A program made the translations under genes and the position numbers. The notes below the pieces were generated by a model that was not told the origin of the DNA, did not search any database, and saw only the letters and a program-made list of their open reading frames with translations. A stretch of 64,000 nt of DNA, taken from the NCBI RefSeq assembly GCF_000019905.1, contig NC_010556.1, forward strand, positions 1,514,001 through 1,578,000. The letters run 5' to 3'. Shown in pieces: positions 33,956 through 44,280 of this stretch (position 1 is the first letter of the stretch; each line of letters opens with the position of its first letter). The stretch comes from Exiguobacterium artemiae 255-15. GTDB taxonomy: Bacteria; Bacillota; Bacilli; Exiguobacteriales; Exiguobacteriaceae.

Positions 33956-34038
33956 CCACTTTCCTACGCTAGTATGAACTAGATCAGGTTCAAAGGGTCC
34001 GAAGTAAATCGTCTCAGCCGAGCGGGCTCCCCTAGTGG
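33956..34038 (-). ncRNA. TPP riboswitch (THI element)
   Basis: Conserved TPP aptamer features on the minus strand: P1 CCACT/AGTGG, GGGGAGCC, GCTGAGA, ACCCTTTGAACCTGATCT and the ACTAGCGTAGGAAAG end. When thiamine pyrophosphate is abundant the downstream terminator should form and shut off ykoE-D-C. Confidence 0.95.
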
Positions 34039-34100
34039 ATGTGTCAATGATGTGTACCTTCTTCACTGTACGGCTGTCGCCGCGACTTGTCAATATGCAT

Positions 34101-34126
34101 AAAAAAACCTCCCACGAGGGGAGGGG
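34101..34126 (-). terminator. Intrinsic terminator of the L25/ctc gene
   Basis: CCTCCCCTCGTGGGAGG-type stem followed by T7 on the minus strand. Confidence 0.8.
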
Positions 34127-34134
34127 AGAAAAGA

Positions 34135-34812
34135 TTACTCTTTATCTTCTTTGTTTTCTTCAGCTTGCTCTTCAGAAGTTTGTTCTGAATCGTCTGTCGC
34201 TGTATCCGCATCAGTTGCTTGTGCCTCAGCTTCTGCTTCTTCGATTTCTTCAAGTTCAGCTTCAAGTGTCGATTCAACGACCGCTGCAACTTGGATGTCA
34301 CCTTCTGTGACGACACGGAAATCTTTTTCTTCCGGAAGATCAGCGACTGTAATCGAATCTCCGATTGCAAGTTCCGTTACATCCACTTCGATGCGTTCCG
34401 GTAATTTATCTGGTGTTGCGGCAACTGTTACTTTAAAGAGTGTTTGTGAAAGGAATCCGCCAAGTTTCGCGCCAGCTGCTTCGCCGACCAGGACGATATC
34501 CGTTTCGACTTCTGTTTCTTCATCCATTTTAACAGCGATGAATTCAACGTGTTTGATTGTTGGTGTAAAGATGTCCATATCGAGTTTGTTGATCAATGTG
34601 TTGACCTTTTTACCGCCGATTTGAAGAGCAACCAAGACGTTTTCGCCGTGATCACGAATGACTTTGACCAATTCTTTTTCGTCGAATGAAATCGGTGTGC
34701 TTTCCACTTTGTAGCCATACACGACACCAAGAGCTTTTCCTTCATGACGTAATTGCTTTCTAAGTGAGCGCGGGCGTACTTCGCGTTCTTCTACTTTTAA
34801 TGTTACTGACAT
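34135..34812 (-). CDS. ctc: Ribosomal protein L25 / general stress protein Ctc
   Basis: 225 aa of the long, CTC form: an L25 domain (about 4-92, [19 protein letters not shown]) that binds 5S rRNA, a TL5/CTC beta domain (about 98-180), and an acidic tail of about 40 residues rich in Glu/Asp/Ala. ATG at 34812 is 8 nt after AAGGGGG. A sigma-B promoter lies about 225 nt upstream, as expected for ctc, the classical sigma-B gene of Bacillus. In contrast to Bacillus it is not next to pth or mfd. Confidence 0.95.
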   Translation of the reverse strand: MSVTLKVEEREVRPRSLRKQLRHEGKALGVVYGYKVESTPISFDEKELVKVIRDHGENVLVALQIGGKKVNTLINKLDMDIFTPTIKHVEFIAVKMDEETEVETDIVLVGEAAGAKLGGFLSQTLFKVTVAATPDKLPERIEVDVTELAIGDSITVADLPEEKDFRVVTEGDIQVAAVVESTLEAELEEIEEAEAEAQATDADTATDDSEQTSEEQAEENKEDKE

Positions 34813-35035
34813 GTTCATTTCCCCCTTGAATTTGGTATAGCCCTCAAAAGGTAATGAATGTAGGAGTGGAACAATAGGTTCCAACAGAAATTCATGCGCT
34901 AAATGCTAGTTCAACTGGATTTCATTCAGAAATGAAAAACGAAGTGAGTAAGTAGCATTTCTCTCCCAGGTCATTACGCTGATATTGAGAAACAATAATT
35001 GAAAAGCGACCGTGTTGTACGGTGCTAATGTAGAT
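34813..35035 (-). other. Long structured leader of ctc
   Basis: About 215 nt lie between the inferred sigma-B start and the ctc ATG. It contains an inverted repeat TAGCATTT/AAATGCTA (arms near 34970 and 34901) enclosing a second stem, and an ATTACC/GGTAAT repeat (34848-34853 with 34973 region). No known riboswitch is recognised. No open reading frame with a ribosome binding site was seen. Confidence 0.5.
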
Positions 35036-35062
35036 ATACCCCTGTCTTTCAAAAGTTAAAAC
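35036..35062 (-). promoter_or_regulatory. Sigma-B promoter of ctc
   Basis: GTTTTAA (35062-35056) and GGGTAT (35041-35036) on the minus strand, 14 nt apart, a near-consensus sigma-B promoter upstream of the classical sigma-B target. Confidence 0.8.
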
Positions 35063-35087
35063 CTTTTTTTCTGAATTTGATTGTCGA

Positions 35088-35137
35088 AAGACCTTCAAAC
35101 CTGTTGATAGACAACGGATTGAAGGTCCTTCATTTTT
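35088..35137. terminator. Hairpin after the SNF2 helicase gene
   Basis: GACCTTCAA (35090-35098) pairs with TTGAAGGTC (35119-35127) with an inner CTGTTG/CAAC stem. The long T-run is on the plus side; on the minus strand only TTTCG follows, so strength for the helicase gene is uncertain. Confidence 0.55.
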
Positions 35138-35162
35138 TTAAGATTTTCTTTGATTTGTGTGG

Positions 35163-37793
35163 TTACTCACCTGCTGAATCGATAAAAGCGGGGGAATCGA
35201 GCAGACGGACGAGTTCACGAATCGTTAAAATATCCGGCTTCTGATCCGATAAGACGGCATCAATCATCGTCGCTTTGCGATCTTGTAATTCCGCCATCTT
35301 TTCCTCGATCGTTCCGGTCATCAACAGCTTGATCACTTCGACCGGTGACTGCTGTCCCAATCGATGAGCCCGGTCAGCCGCTTGTTGCTCGACGGCCGGA
35401 TTCCACCAACTGTCGTACAAAATGACGGTATCTGCCGTCGCCAGATTCAGACCGGTCCCGCCGGCCTTCAAGGAAATCAGGAAGAGATCAACTTCACCGG
35501 CATTAAACCTTTCACACAGTGCGACCCGGTCCTCAACCGGTGTCTCACCCGTCAGCAGAAAGTGGGCACGTTGTTGTGCTGCCAGTCGTTCCCGAATCCG
35601 GGCCAGCATCTTCGTATACTGGGAAAAAATCAGGATCCGATGTCCGGCGGCTAATTTTTCTTCAATTAACGTCAGCAGACGTTCGAGTTTTGTGGATTCG
35701 CCTGTATAATCTTCGACAAACAGCGCCGGATCACAGCAAATCTGCCGCAGACGCGTCAAACCGGCGAGCAGCTTGATCCGGTCCTCGCGTTTCGTTTCAT
35801 CGAGGTGCTGCAACGTTTCGAGTTGCAGTTTCGCAAGGTACGAGGCATAGAGTTTCTTTTGCGTCGGACCAAGGTCTGTATAGTGATGGACAATCTGCTT
35901 CTTCGGTAAATCCTGCAACACCTCATCTTTGGTCCGCCGCATCAGAAACGGACGGATGAATCGTTTGATCTCGTCATGCGACCACGTTTGAAACGTCTGT
36001 AAGTCCGGCAGCAAGGAAGGGAAGATGACTCGGAAAATCGACCAGAGATCATCGGTCCTGTTTTCAAGCGGCGTTCCGGTCAAGGCAAACCGACGTTTCG
36101 CCCGAATCCGGCGCAAGCGGACAGCGGTTTGTGACGCCGGATTCTTCAGATGTTGTGCCTCATCAAAAATTACGACGTCGTATTCGACGGCCTGGTGTGC
36201 CTCCATGTCGGCTCGTAACGACGGGTAGGAAATCAGAAAAATCCCGTCCGCTGGTACTGTCTCGATTTGGTCCAAGCGGTGCTTTCGCGCTCCGGTCAAC
36301 AGATGGACCGTTCTCGTCGGGGCAAATCGCGTGAGTTCCGCCTGCCAGTTATGGAGCAGGGAGGCCGGGGCGACAATTAAGACCCGTCCCGGCGGCAGCG
36401 TCTCAAGATACCCAATCGCCTGAATCGTTTTCCCGAGTCCCATCTCATCCGCTAAAATCCCGTGCCCGTCGTGTCCGGCGAGATTCGCCATGAACTGGAT
36501 CCCTGCCCGCTGATATGGATACAAGTGGCGGTCGAGTACTTCCGGGAAGTTCAGGTAGACTCCTGTTCCATTTTTCAGCTCGAGCCATCGTTCTGTTAAT
36601 TGTTTATGGACATGCAAGAAGGAGGCGCCGACCAGATGTTTGAGGTTCGGCAGAGCCGGCGCGCGCAACACCGCTTCAAGTTGGTCCTGTTCCGCGGCTT
36701 CGAGTTGTCGAAAGACGCGTTGCAACTGTTCAAACGCCCGGTTCTCAAACGAGACAAACTGACCGTTCTTTAACCGGTGATACGTTTTCCGGGTGACAAG
36801 CGACTGCAAGACCTGTTTCAGTTCGACTTCCGGAATCCCGTCCATGGAAAAGCGGAAGGTTAACCAATCCAGGCGGTCCGTCGTGTCGACATCGATCCGC
36901 GGATGGAACGGTCCGTTCGGTAAGGATTGGCGGATACTTTCCGTCACTTGAACGACGAGTTCACCGTAAACGACACGGGGATCGAGCAAACCTTTCAGAA
37001 ATTGATATTCCGCCGCTTCTTCCTCTAATCGATAGCGACCGTTCCGCTCGAGGAAGCCACTCTCCGTCACGTAGCGGAGGACTGCTCCTTCGAGCGATAC
37101 ATCGCGCCCGAGCCAATTTGTCTCTTGCAACGGATTGATCCGAACTCCCTGATAGCTAAACGTCACGAGCAGTTCAAGTCCACCAGCTTCCCGGTCCAGC
37201 GCCAGCTCGACCGTCGGCGGACCGCTGACGAGCCGTTGTTTGAGCGGGGGACTGAGCCAGACATCGGCAAGATTCCGTAAGTGGTCACGCCTTTGTAAAA
37301 GTCGGTCAAAATACATTGGGCTGATGATAAAACGTTGTTGCGCCGTGATGCTTTCCATCACAATCGCCGAACCGTTGACATCAAATCTGATTTTTGCCCG
37401 TTCTGCTTTACTTAATGTTTGCAAATAAGCCGTCACCGCGGCATCTTCGGTCTGCCGCGTCGTCGCAAACGGACGGATTAATGATTGATTTCCGCCAGGT
37501 GTGCCGTAGACTTGCACATGATGCATCGCTAGCAACACGGCAACGATATGTCCGCAAAACGATTGATCCATCGCAAGTGACGGACAGTTGCAACCGGCAT
37601 CGACGCCGTGTTCCTTGACGCGGACGGTGACGGTGAACAGGTCTTCGCCTTGAACGGCGGCTTCGACAAGCAAGTCACCGGATTGGTAGTTTCGCAGCGT
37701 GACTTTTTTAGCGGCGACATAGCGTTTGCCGCGACGGAACGCATAGGTATCCGACATTTGTTTGATTTTCCGTTCGCTTAGTCCATAATTCAT
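35163..37793 (-). CDS. SNF2-family helicase with SWIM zinc finger
   Basis: 876 aa. Residues about 50-90 hold a SWIM finger (CNC...CGH). The SNF2/SWI2 ATPase motifs lie between about 440 and 850: DEMGLGKT (Walker A), DEAQ, LTGTPLEN, and the C-terminal helicase half with SLKAGGTGLNLATAD and QQAADRAHRLGQ. Bacterial members are DNA translocases of unclear role, possibly remodelling protein-DNA complexes. AAAGGAG precedes ATG at 37793. It lies 41 nt downstream of the recombinase gene and is probably co-transcribed. Confidence 0.93.
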   Translation of the reverse strand: MNYGLSERKIKQMSDTYAFRRGKRYVAAKKVTLRNYQSGDLLVEAAVQGEDLFTVTVRVKEHGVDAGCNCPSLAMDQSFCGHIVAVLLAMHHVQVYGTPGGNQSLIRPFATTRQTEDAAVTAYLQTLSKAERAKIRFDVNGSAIVMESITAQQRFIISPMYFDRLLQRRDHLRNLADVWLSPPLKQRLVSGPPTVELALDREAGGLELLVTFSYQGVRINPLQETNWLGRDVSLEGAVLRYVTESGFLERNGRYRLEEEAAEYQFLKGLLDPRVVYGELVVQVTESIRQSLPNGPFHPRIDVDTTDRLDWLTFRFSMDGIPEVELKQVLQSLVTRKTYHRLKNGQFVSFENRAFEQLQRVFRQLEAAEQDQLEAVLRAPALPNLKHLVGASFLHVHKQLTERWLELKNGTGVYLNFPEVLDRHLYPYQRAGIQFMANLAGHDGHGILADEMGLGKTIQAIGYLETLPPGRVLIVAPASLLHNWQAELTRFAPTRTVHLLTGARKHRLDQIETVPADGIFLISYPSLRADMEAHQAVEYDVVIFDEAQHLKNPASQTAVRLRRIRAKRRFALTGTPLENRTDDLWSIFRVIFPSLLPDLQTFQTWSHDEIKRFIRPFLMRRTKDEVLQDLPKKQIVHHYTDLGPTQKKLYASYLAKLQLETLQHLDETKREDRIKLLAGLTRLRQICCDPALFVEDYTGESTKLERLLTLIEEKLAAGHRILIFSQYTKMLARIRERLAAQQRAHFLLTGETPVEDRVALCERFNAGEVDLFLISLKAGGTGLNLATADTVILYDSWWNPAVEQQAADRAHRLGQQSPVEVIKLLMTGTIEEKMAELQDRKATMIDAVLSDQKPDILTIRELVRLLDSPAFIDSAGE

Positions 37794-37834
37794 CTCGTAA
37801 CTCCTTTCATCAGGATATAGGTGACATAATACAA

Positions 37835-38878
37835 TTATCGTTCACTATCAAATAATTCAATCGCCCGTTTTTTCTCTCGATCACCAATATGGGCATAAAC
37901 CTGGGTCGTTGCGACTGATTCGTGACCGAGCAACTGTTGAATCGTCAAGACATCGACCCCGCCGGTCGCGAGGCGCGTTGCGAATGTATGCCGTAATTTG
38001 TGCGGCGTGATCTGTTTCCGTTCCAAAAACGGCAAAACCGGACGCAAGCGGTCGACGTGCCGCTTTAAGATATGTTGGACCGCCCGGGGGCTCAGTGCTT
38101 TTCCTTGCTTCTGAAAAATCGGTTCAGGTCCCCGCATCGTCAAACTGTAATGCGCCGCAAATTTTCGCAGAGCGACCCGGACCGGTTTCGCGAGCGGGAT
38201 GACACGTTCTTTGTTGCCTTTCCCGATGACGCGAATCGTCCCTTCATGGAAATCGACGGCATTCCAGGTCAATTGTGTCATTTCGCTGAGCCGCATCCCG
38301 CTGTACCCGAGCAGCTGAAACAACGTGATATCCCGGACACGATCCCGCTCATAATGCGTGGCTTCCCGGGCATTCATCTCGACGTTCGACGGCAACAGCT
38401 GCATCAGTTCGTCCCATTCGCGTTTTGTTAAGTAAACCGGATCCCGCTTCGCCTGTTTCGGACGATTGATTTTCGCGACCGGATTTTCCGACAGCACGCC
38501 GATATCAATCAAATGCCGGAATAACGACTGCAAGGCCGATAGTTTCCGGTTGATGACACTCGGGGCATTTTGTTTCGTTAACGCTAAGTATTCCGCATAA
38601 GCGGCAATCCCGGACCCGTCAATTTCAAGAAACGCTTCTTGCGTGATATCCCGCGCCTGAATTGATTCTCCCGATGCTTCCGCAACGAACTGGAAAAACG
38701 AATCAAAATCGTAGACATACCGCCGCATCGTTGCTTTCGAGAAATTTTTTGACGCCAAGTGATCGATATAGGACCGGATGAAGTCCGGCATCCGGACATA
38801 CCCCGGCAGATCCATCGTATGGGCGGGAAGGGGTATCGGTTTTACTGTTTTTCCTAGGTTTTTAAACAAACTCATCAT
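37835..38878 (-). CDS. Tyrosine recombinase (Xer-like)
   Basis: 347 aa: N-terminal SAM-like core-binding domain (about 28-140) and a catalytic domain with the first Arg in GYSGMRLSEM, HKLRHTFATRL (His, Arg), LLGHES and the nucleophile Tyr in TTQVYAHI. All catalytic residues are present. Similar to chromosomal XerC/XerD/XerS proteins, but a role in dimer resolution is inference. No phage or transposon genes flank it. AGGGG lies before ATG at 38878 (a second ATG follows). Confidence 0.88.
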   Translation of the reverse strand: MMSLFKNLGKTVKPIPLPAHTMDLPGYVRMPDFIRSYIDHLASKNFSKATMRRYVYDFDSFFQFVAEASGESIQARDITQEAFLEIDGSGIAAYAEYLALTKQNAPSVINRKLSALQSLFRHLIDIGVLSENPVAKINRPKQAKRDPVYLTKREWDELMQLLPSNVEMNAREATHYERDRVRDITLFQLLGYSGMRLSEMTQLTWNAVDFHEGTIRVIGKGNKERVIPLAKPVRVALRKFAAHYSLTMRGPEPIFQKQGKALSPRAVQHILKRHVDRLRPVLPFLERKQITPHKLRHTFATRLATGGVDVLTIQQLLGHESVATTQVYAHIGDREKKRAIELFDSER

Positions 38879-38931
38879 TCTATCCCCTCTCTGTCATGAG
38901 TATACCAAACGTTGGTAGACGGCACACTAGT

Positions 38932-38957
38932 TTGCGTGAAATAGTTATTTCACGCAA
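38932..38957. repeat. 26-bp inverted repeat upstream of the recombinase gene
   Basis: Arms TTGCGTGAAATA (38932-38943) and TATTTCACGCAA (38946-38957) are exact complements around GT. It could be an operator or a recombinase binding site. Confidence 0.9.
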
Positions 38958-38975
38958 CGTTAAATTGTCAGACAG

Positions 38976-39182
38976 GGAGCGCTCAGTTGCATCGAAAACT
39001 ACGCAGATGGGTAACCATTCGACTCGTTGCAAATCAGCATCTCATCGTTATAACTGCAATAAAAGACAATAATAGTATTATGTAAACTGTTAAAACGATT
39101 ATTTTCCGCAGAAAACCATTTCGCTCTCAGTTGCATCGAAATTCGTTCCTACGGGTAGTTGGTCGTCTCGTTTTCGTACAGA
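38976..39182. repeat. Two related intergenic repeats of about 60 bp
   Basis: Both copies share TCAGTTGCATCGAAA followed by a less conserved GGGTA...TCG.CTCGTT block. Copies begin about 145 bp apart. Function unknown. Confidence 0.6.
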
Positions 39183-39231
39183 GCGTTTTTAGTTTTTACG
39201 TATTTGAATCGTTCCTTTCTCCAGTTGGAAG

Positions 39232-39256
39232 GCTTAATCCAAATCGAATCGGGTAT
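39232..39256 (+). promoter_or_regulatory. Candidate sigma-B promoter of the CoA-binding gene
   Basis: GCTTAA (39232-39237), 13 nt, GGGTAT (39251-39256), one mismatch to the sigma-B consensus hexamers, about 37 nt before the ribosome binding site. Confidence 0.55.
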
Positions 39257-39299
39257 ATAGTCTAAGACTATCCTGTATTTAACACGAGGGGGACATAAC

Positions 39300-39701
39300 A
39301 TGATTTCAGATCAACAAGCACGTAAATTGTTAAAAGATGCAAAACGCATTGCGGTCGTTGGTGTTTCGAGCGACTCCGGCAAAACGGCCAACTGGATTGC
39401 GGACTACCTGGTCCAACACGGTTACGAAGTCATTCCGGTCAATCCGACGTTAAATGAATGGAACGGGCAGAAAGTCTATCCGAGTGTCGCCAGCATCCCG
39501 GGACACATCGATATCGTCGATGTCTTCCGCCGTTCGGAATTTCTGGCGGACGTCGCAAAAGATGCCGTCGCACACGGTGACGTCGGCATGATTTGGAACC
39601 AGCTTGGATTATCGAGTGTCGAAGCGGAAAGTTTAGCACTCGGGGCCGGCATTCCATACATCGAAAATCGTTGCATTAAAATTGAACACCAGTACTTGTA
39701 A
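39300..39701 (+). CDS. CoA-binding domain protein (YneT/YccU-like)
   Basis: 133 aa Rossmann-type CoA-binding domain: IAVVGVSSDSGKTANWIADYL, VIPVNP, HIDIVDVFRRSE and IENRCIKIEH. It binds CoA or NAD; the biological role is unclear. GGGGG precedes the ATG. The order with parE and parC matches yneT-parE-parC in Bacillus subtilis. A terminator separates it from parE. Confidence 0.9.
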   Translation: MISDQQARKLLKDAKRIAVVGVSSDSGKTANWIADYLVQHGYEVIPVNPTLNEWNGQKVYPSVASIPGHIDIVDVFRRSEFLADVAKDAVAHGDVGMIWNQLGLSSVEAESLALGAGIPYIENRCIKIEHQYL

Positions 39702-39712
39702 TCGTGATCCGG

Positions 39713-39750
39713 CAAGACATCTACTCCTTGACAGTAGGTGTCTTTTTTTC
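39713..39750 (+). terminator. Intrinsic terminator
   Basis: AAGACATCTACT pairs with AGTAGGTGTCTT around a 7-nt loop, then T-run. Confidence 0.85.
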
Positions 39751-39868
39751 TTGTTTTCTAGATTATCCTTGTCAGATAGCAAGAAGATGCCTACAATTAG
39801 ATACAGACTACTGGAAAAACGAACGAACGTTTGGAATATTCGGCGTTTTTCTATTTGAGGTGAAAAAC

Positions 39869-41830
39869 ATGGCGACAGATTTAAATAATTATAATGATGA
39901 TGCCATACAGGTGCTCGAAGGACTCGAAGCAGTCCGGAAGCGCCCAGGTATGTATATCGGCTCGACCGATCATCGCGGACTCCACCATTTGGTGTATGAG
40001 ATCGTTGATAATGCGATTGATGAGGCACTGGCCGGATTCGGGGAACAGATTGATGTCATCATCCATAAAGATAACGCAATTACCGTCCGCGACCATGGAC
40101 GCGGTATGCCGACCGGGATGCACGCTTCCGGAAAACCGACGGCAGAAGTTATCTTCACGGTGCTTCATGCCGGCGGTAAATTTGGTCAAGGCGGTTATAA
40201 AACATCGGGCGGACTGCACGGTGTCGGTGCATCTGTTGTCAACGCCCTGTCGACGCAGTTAAAAGTCACGATTTACCGCGACGGGAAACAGTTTGAGCAA
40301 ACGTTCGAAGACGGGGGAATTCCGAAAACGACCTTGCTCGAAACGGGAACGACCCGCCAAAAAGGAACAAGCGTCTACTTTAAACCGGACGGAAAAATCT
40401 TCAGCACGCTGACATACAATTACGATACGTTAGCGGAACGCCTGCGTGAATCAGCTTTCCTGTTGAAAGGATTGAAAATCACACTGACCGACGAACGGTC
40501 GGACAAAGCGGACACGTTCCAATACGAAGACGGAGTCAGCGAATTCGTCGGCTATTTGAACGACGACAAAGATACGTTACATCCGACCGTCGCCTTTGAA
40601 GGTACGGAAAATGACATCGAAGTCGATATCGCGTTCCAGTTCACGGATGCCTATTCGGAAAACGTCCTGTCGTTCGTCAACAACGTCCGGACACGGGACG
40701 GCGGAACACATGAAGTCGGTGCCAAAACAGCGATGACTCGGGTGATGAACGAGTATGCCCGTAAAAACACGCTGCTCAAGGAAAAAGATAAAAACCTCGA
40801 CGGCAACGATATCCGCGAAGGATTAACGATGATCGTGTCGATCCGAATTCCGGAAGAATTCCTACAATTTGAAGGGCAGACGAAATCAAAACTCGGTTCA
40901 CCGGAAGCCCGGACGAGCTGTGACGCCGTCATTACACGCCGCTTGTCGACGTATCTCGAGGAAAACCCGCAAACAGCGACACTCCTGATCAAAAAAGCGA
41001 TCCGCGCCGCTCAGGCCCGGGAAGCAGCGCGTAAAGCCCGCGAAGAAGCCCGGAACGGCAAGAAAAAGAAACGTTCTAGCATCCTGAACGGGAAACTGAC
41101 ACCGGCCGCGTCAAAAAACGCCGAGAAAAACGAATTATTCCTCGTCGAGGGGGATTCTGCCGGTGGTTCAGCGAAACAAGGACGCAACCGGACGTTCCAA
41201 GCGATTTTACCGTTACGCGGGAAAGTCCTGAACACGGAAAAAGCGAAGCTCGCGGATATCATGAAAAATGAAGAAATCAATATGATCATCCACGCAATCG
41301 GGAGCGGTGTCGGAGCAGACTTTGACCTGTCCGATTGCAACTTCGACAAAGTCATCATCATGACGGATGCCGATACGGACGGGGCGCATATCCAAGTCTT
41401 GTTATTGACGTTCTTCTTCCGTTACATGCGTCCGTTGATTGATGCCGGAAAAGTGTTCGTCGCTCTGCCGCCGCTCTACCGCGTCTCGAAAGGGAAGGGA
41501 AAATCCGAGAAGTTCGAGTACGTCTGGGACGAAGAAACCCTTGCCAAAACAACGAAAAAGTTCGGAAAAGGGTATATGATCCAGCGCTACAAAGGACTGG
41601 GTGAGATGAATGCACCACAACTTTGGGAAACGACGATGGATCCCGAGACGCGGACGTTGATTCGTGTCACGATCGATGATGCAGCTGTCGCTGAAAAACG
41701 TGTATCTGTCCTGATGGGCGATAACGTCGGACACCGCCGAAGCTGGATTGAAGACAATGTAGCGTTTGGGCTGACGGAAGACCTCTCGATCATTGAAAAT
41801 GAACATGTGACGAAAGAGAGTGTGAACTGA
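39869..41830 (+). CDS. parE: DNA topoisomerase IV subunit B
   Basis: 653 aa GHKL ATPase/TOPRIM subunit: [11 protein letters not shown] and [14 protein letters not shown] (ATP binding), [17 protein letters not shown] (TOPRIM EGDSA) and DADTDGAHI (metal ligands). With ParC it decatenates daughter chromosomes. GAGGTG precedes ATG at 39869; the longer open frame covers the terminator and is rejected. It ends 1 nt before parC. The long VGD..VGHRR C-terminus is complete. Confidence 0.97.
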   Translation: MATDLNNYNDDAIQVLEGLEAVRKRPGMYIGSTDHRGLHHLVYEIVDNAIDEALAGFGEQIDVIIHKDNAITVRDHGRGMPTGMHASGKPTAEVIFTVLHAGGKFGQGGYKTSGGLHGVGASVVNALSTQLKVTIYRDGKQFEQTFEDGGIPKTTLLETGTTRQKGTSVYFKPDGKIFSTLTYNYDTLAERLRESAFLLKGLKITLTDERSDKADTFQYEDGVSEFVGYLNDDKDTLHPTVAFEGTENDIEVDIAFQFTDAYSENVLSFVNNVRTRDGGTHEVGAKTAMTRVMNEYARKNTLLKEKDKNLDGNDIREGLTMIVSIRIPEEFLQFEGQTKSKLGSPEARTSCDAVITRRLSTYLEENPQTATLLIKKAIRAAQAREAARKAREEARNGKKKKRSSILNGKLTPAASKNAEKNELFLVEGDSAGGSAKQGRNRTFQAILPLRGKVLNTEKAKLADIMKNEEINMIIHAIGSGVGADFDLSDCNFDKVIIMTDADTDGAHIQVLLLTFFFRYMRPLIDAGKVFVALPPLYRVSKGKGKSEKFEYVWDEETLAKTTKKFGKGYMIQRYKGLGEMNAPQLWETTMDPETRTLIRVTIDDAAVAEKRVSVLMGDNVGHRRSWIEDNVAFGLTEDLSIIENEHVTKESVN

Positions 41831-41831
41831 T

Positions 41832-44237
41832 ATGTCTAACCTACAAAACATCCTCAACCTGTCCCTCGAGCAAGTCGTCGGGGACCGGTTCGGACGTTAT
41901 TCGAAATACATCATCCAAGACCGGGCCTTACCGGACGCGCGTGACGGATTAAAACCGGTTCAACGCCGTATCTTGTATGCAATGCATACGGAAGGCAACA
42001 TGTTTGACCGCGCTTACCGGAAGTCTGCCAAGACAGTCGGTGTCGTCATCGGTAACTACCACCCGCACGGCGATTCGTCGGTCTATGAAGCGATGGTCCG
42101 GTTGAGTCAGGAGTGGAAACTCCGGTATCCGTTAATTGACATGCAGGGGAATAACGGCTCGATCGACGGCGACAGTGCGGCTGCGATGCGATATACGGAA
42201 GCCCGTTTATCGAAAGTATCGAGCCTGATTCTCGAAGGCATCAATAAACAGACTGTTGATTACACGTTGAACTTTGATGATACGACGGAAGAACCGCTCG
42301 TCTTGCCGTCCCTCTTGCCGAACCTGCTGATGAACGGTTCGACGGGGATTTCGGCCGGTTATGCGACGGAAATTCCGCCGCATCATGCCGGTGAAGTGTT
42401 GGACGCGGCAATCGGTCGAATTTCAGGAACGGTTCATACTGTCGATGACTTACTGACGCATATGCAAGGTCCCGATTTCCCGACCGGCGGTGTCGTCCAA
42501 GGTCTTGATGGCATCAAAAAAGCGTTTGAAACCGGCCGCGGCAAAGTCATCATCCGGTCGCGGGCAACGATTGAAACATTACGCGGCGGACGCCAGCAAA
42601 TCATCATCACGGAACTGCCCTACGAAGTCAACAAAGCAAACCTTGTCAAACGGATGGAAGAACTCCGCCTGGACCGCAAAGTCGAAGGGGTCGCGGAAGT
42701 CCGCGACGAGACGGACCGCGACGGTCTTCGTGTCGTCATCGAGCTGAAAAAAGAAGCGGATGCAGAAGGGGTGCTACACTTTTACCTGAAACAGACCGAC
42801 CTGCAAATCGCCTATAACTACAACATGGTCGCGATTCACGAGCGGACACCGCGTCAGATGGGCGTTCTCGCGTTACTGGACGCCTATCTCAGCCACGTCA
42901 AGGATGTTGTCATCCGCCGGACATCGTTTGATCTCGAGCAGGCGAAACGCCGCCAGGAGGTCGTTTCGGCCCTGATGACGGCGATTTCCGTCCTTGATGA
43001 AACACTCGCTTTGATCCGGTCGGCCTCCAACAAATCGGAAGCGAAGGACAAGCTGATTGAACGGTTCAGTTTCACGGACCGCCAAGCGGAAGCCGTCGTC
43101 ATGCTTCAGTTGTACCGGTTAACGAACACCGATATCGTCGAATTACAGGACGAAGCGGCGAAGCTTGAAAAAGAAATCGCCCGCCTTGAAAAAATCCTGA
43201 ACGACGAAAAAACACGGAACCGGTTGATCATCAAAGAATTAACCGTTCTGAAAGAGCAAGTCGCGGACAAGCGGCGTTCGACGGTCGAAGCGGAAGTCGA
43301 AGAGTTGAAACTGAAGACGGAAGTTATGATCGCGGTCGAAGAAACGATGGTCTTCGTCTCGAAAAACGGCTATATCAAGCGGTCTTCGATGCGTTCATTC
43401 GGAGCGACCAACGACTTGCCGGAGATGAAAGAGCAGGATCGCCTGCTGTATCAAGGACAAGCCATGACGACGGATCATGTCATCGTTTGGACGGTTCAAG
43501 GGAACTATCTCTTGATTCCGGTCCACCAGTTGCCGGATACGAAGTGGAAGGACGGGGGACAACACGTCGCCAATCTCGTTCCGCTTGATCCGGGCGACCG
43601 GATTTTATCCGTCGATCTCGTCCGGACGTTTGATGAAACATCACACTGCCTGTTCGTCACGCGCCAAGGAATGGTCAAACGCTCGAAGCTGAGTGATTAC
43701 AACGCCCAGCGGAAATCAAAACCGCTCCAGGGCGTCCGTTTACGGGCAGACGATGAAGTCCTGTATGCCAAAATTTCAACCGGACAGGAGCAACTTTTCT
43801 TGACGACCCAGCATGGTTTCGGCCTCTGGTTCACGGAAGACGATGTCCCGGTCGTCGGTGTCCGGGCAGCGGGTGTGAAAGCGATCAATCTGCGCGATCA
43901 GGACGTCGTTGCCGGTGCCATCGGCTTTAAACAGGCACCGAATATCGTCTTGCTGACGCAACGCGGTGCGTTGAAGAAAATGCGCCTTGCGGATCAGTTC
44001 CAAGTCTCGAATCGTGCCTTACGCGGTACGCAATTATTGCGCGATTTAAAATCAAAACCGCATCAAGTGGCCGCCTTGATTGACGTCACACAAGCAAAAG
44101 AACTGATTTTGATCGGAAAAGAACAGGAAAAGACGATTCAAGTCCCATCCTTGTCCTTCCTCGATCGGTTATCAAACGGTTCGTTTGCCTATGACGAAGA
44201 AAAATTCGGTCCACTTCTTGATTGGTATACCGTTTGA
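41832..44237 (+). CDS. parC: DNA topoisomerase IV subunit A
   Basis: 801 aa. The catalytic Tyr121 lies in AMRYTEAR, and the quinolone-resistance region [12 protein letters not shown] keeps Ser82 and Glu86, the unmutated residues at the positions known from GrlA/ParC. The C-terminal half carries the beta-pinwheel DNA-wrapping domain. It cuts and rejoins the DNA gate with ParE. Terminator downstream. Confidence 0.97.
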   Translation: MSNLQNILNLSLEQVVGDRFGRYSKYIIQDRALPDARDGLKPVQRRILYAMHTEGNMFDRAYRKSAKTVGVVIGNYHPHGDSSVYEAMVRLSQEWKLRYPLIDMQGNNGSIDGDSAAAMRYTEARLSKVSSLILEGINKQTVDYTLNFDDTTEEPLVLPSLLPNLLMNGSTGISAGYATEIPPHHAGEVLDAAIGRISGTVHTVDDLLTHMQGPDFPTGGVVQGLDGIKKAFETGRGKVIIRSRATIETLRGGRQQIIITELPYEVNKANLVKRMEELRLDRKVEGVAEVRDETDRDGLRVVIELKKEADAEGVLHFYLKQTDLQIAYNYNMVAIHERTPRQMGVLALLDAYLSHVKDVVIRRTSFDLEQAKRRQEVVSALMTAISVLDETLALIRSASNKSEAKDKLIERFSFTDRQAEAVVMLQLYRLTNTDIVELQDEAAKLEKEIARLEKILNDEKTRNRLIIKELTVLKEQVADKRRSTVEAEVEELKLKTEVMIAVEETMVFVSKNGYIKRSSMRSFGATNDLPEMKEQDRLLYQGQAMTTDHVIVWTVQGNYLLIPVHQLPDTKWKDGGQHVANLVPLDPGDRILSVDLVRTFDETSHCLFVTRQGMVKRSKLSDYNAQRKSKPLQGVRLRADDEVLYAKISTGQEQLFLTTQHGFGLWFTEDDVPVVGVRAAGVKAINLRDQDVVAGAIGFKQAPNIVLLTQRGALKKMRLADQFQVSNRALRGTQLLRDLKSKPHQVAALIDVTQAKELILIGKEQEKTIQVPSLSFLDRLSNGSFAYDEEKFGPLLDWYTV

Positions 44238-44243
44238 TGGTCA

Positions 44244-44280
44244 GATGCCCCTCATTTTTAAAGAGGGGTGTCTTTTTTTA
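44244..44280 (+). terminator. Intrinsic terminator of parE-parC
   Basis: GATGCCCCTC / GAGGGGTGTC stem followed by T7. Confidence 0.85.

Larger units (their letters stand above)
38879..39299. other. 421-bp intergenic region with palindrome and two diverged repeats
   Basis: No gene is seen. It holds a 26-bp palindrome at 38932-38957, a pair of related segments both containing TCAGTTGCATCGAAA (about 38976-39035 and 39120-39182), and a sigma-B-like promoter at 39232-39256. Confidence 0.7.

Noticed and set aside
34151-34624. Serine-rich 157-codon open frame on the plus strand
   Set aside because: It is the antisense shadow of the acidic, Glu/Ala-rich tail and beta domain of ctc; no ribosome binding site and low-complexity product.
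37835-38878. Tyrosine recombinase as an integrase of a prophage or genomic island
   Set aside because: No att-like repeat pair, tRNA target or phage genes flank it; the surroundings are housekeeping genes.
38976-39182. The two intergenic repeats as a CRISPR-like array
   Set aside because: Only two diverged copies, no constant spacer size and no cas genes nearby.
41832-44237. Quinolone-resistance substitutions in parC
   Set aside because: The Ser and Glu at the usual resistance positions are unaltered ([10 protein letters not shown]).
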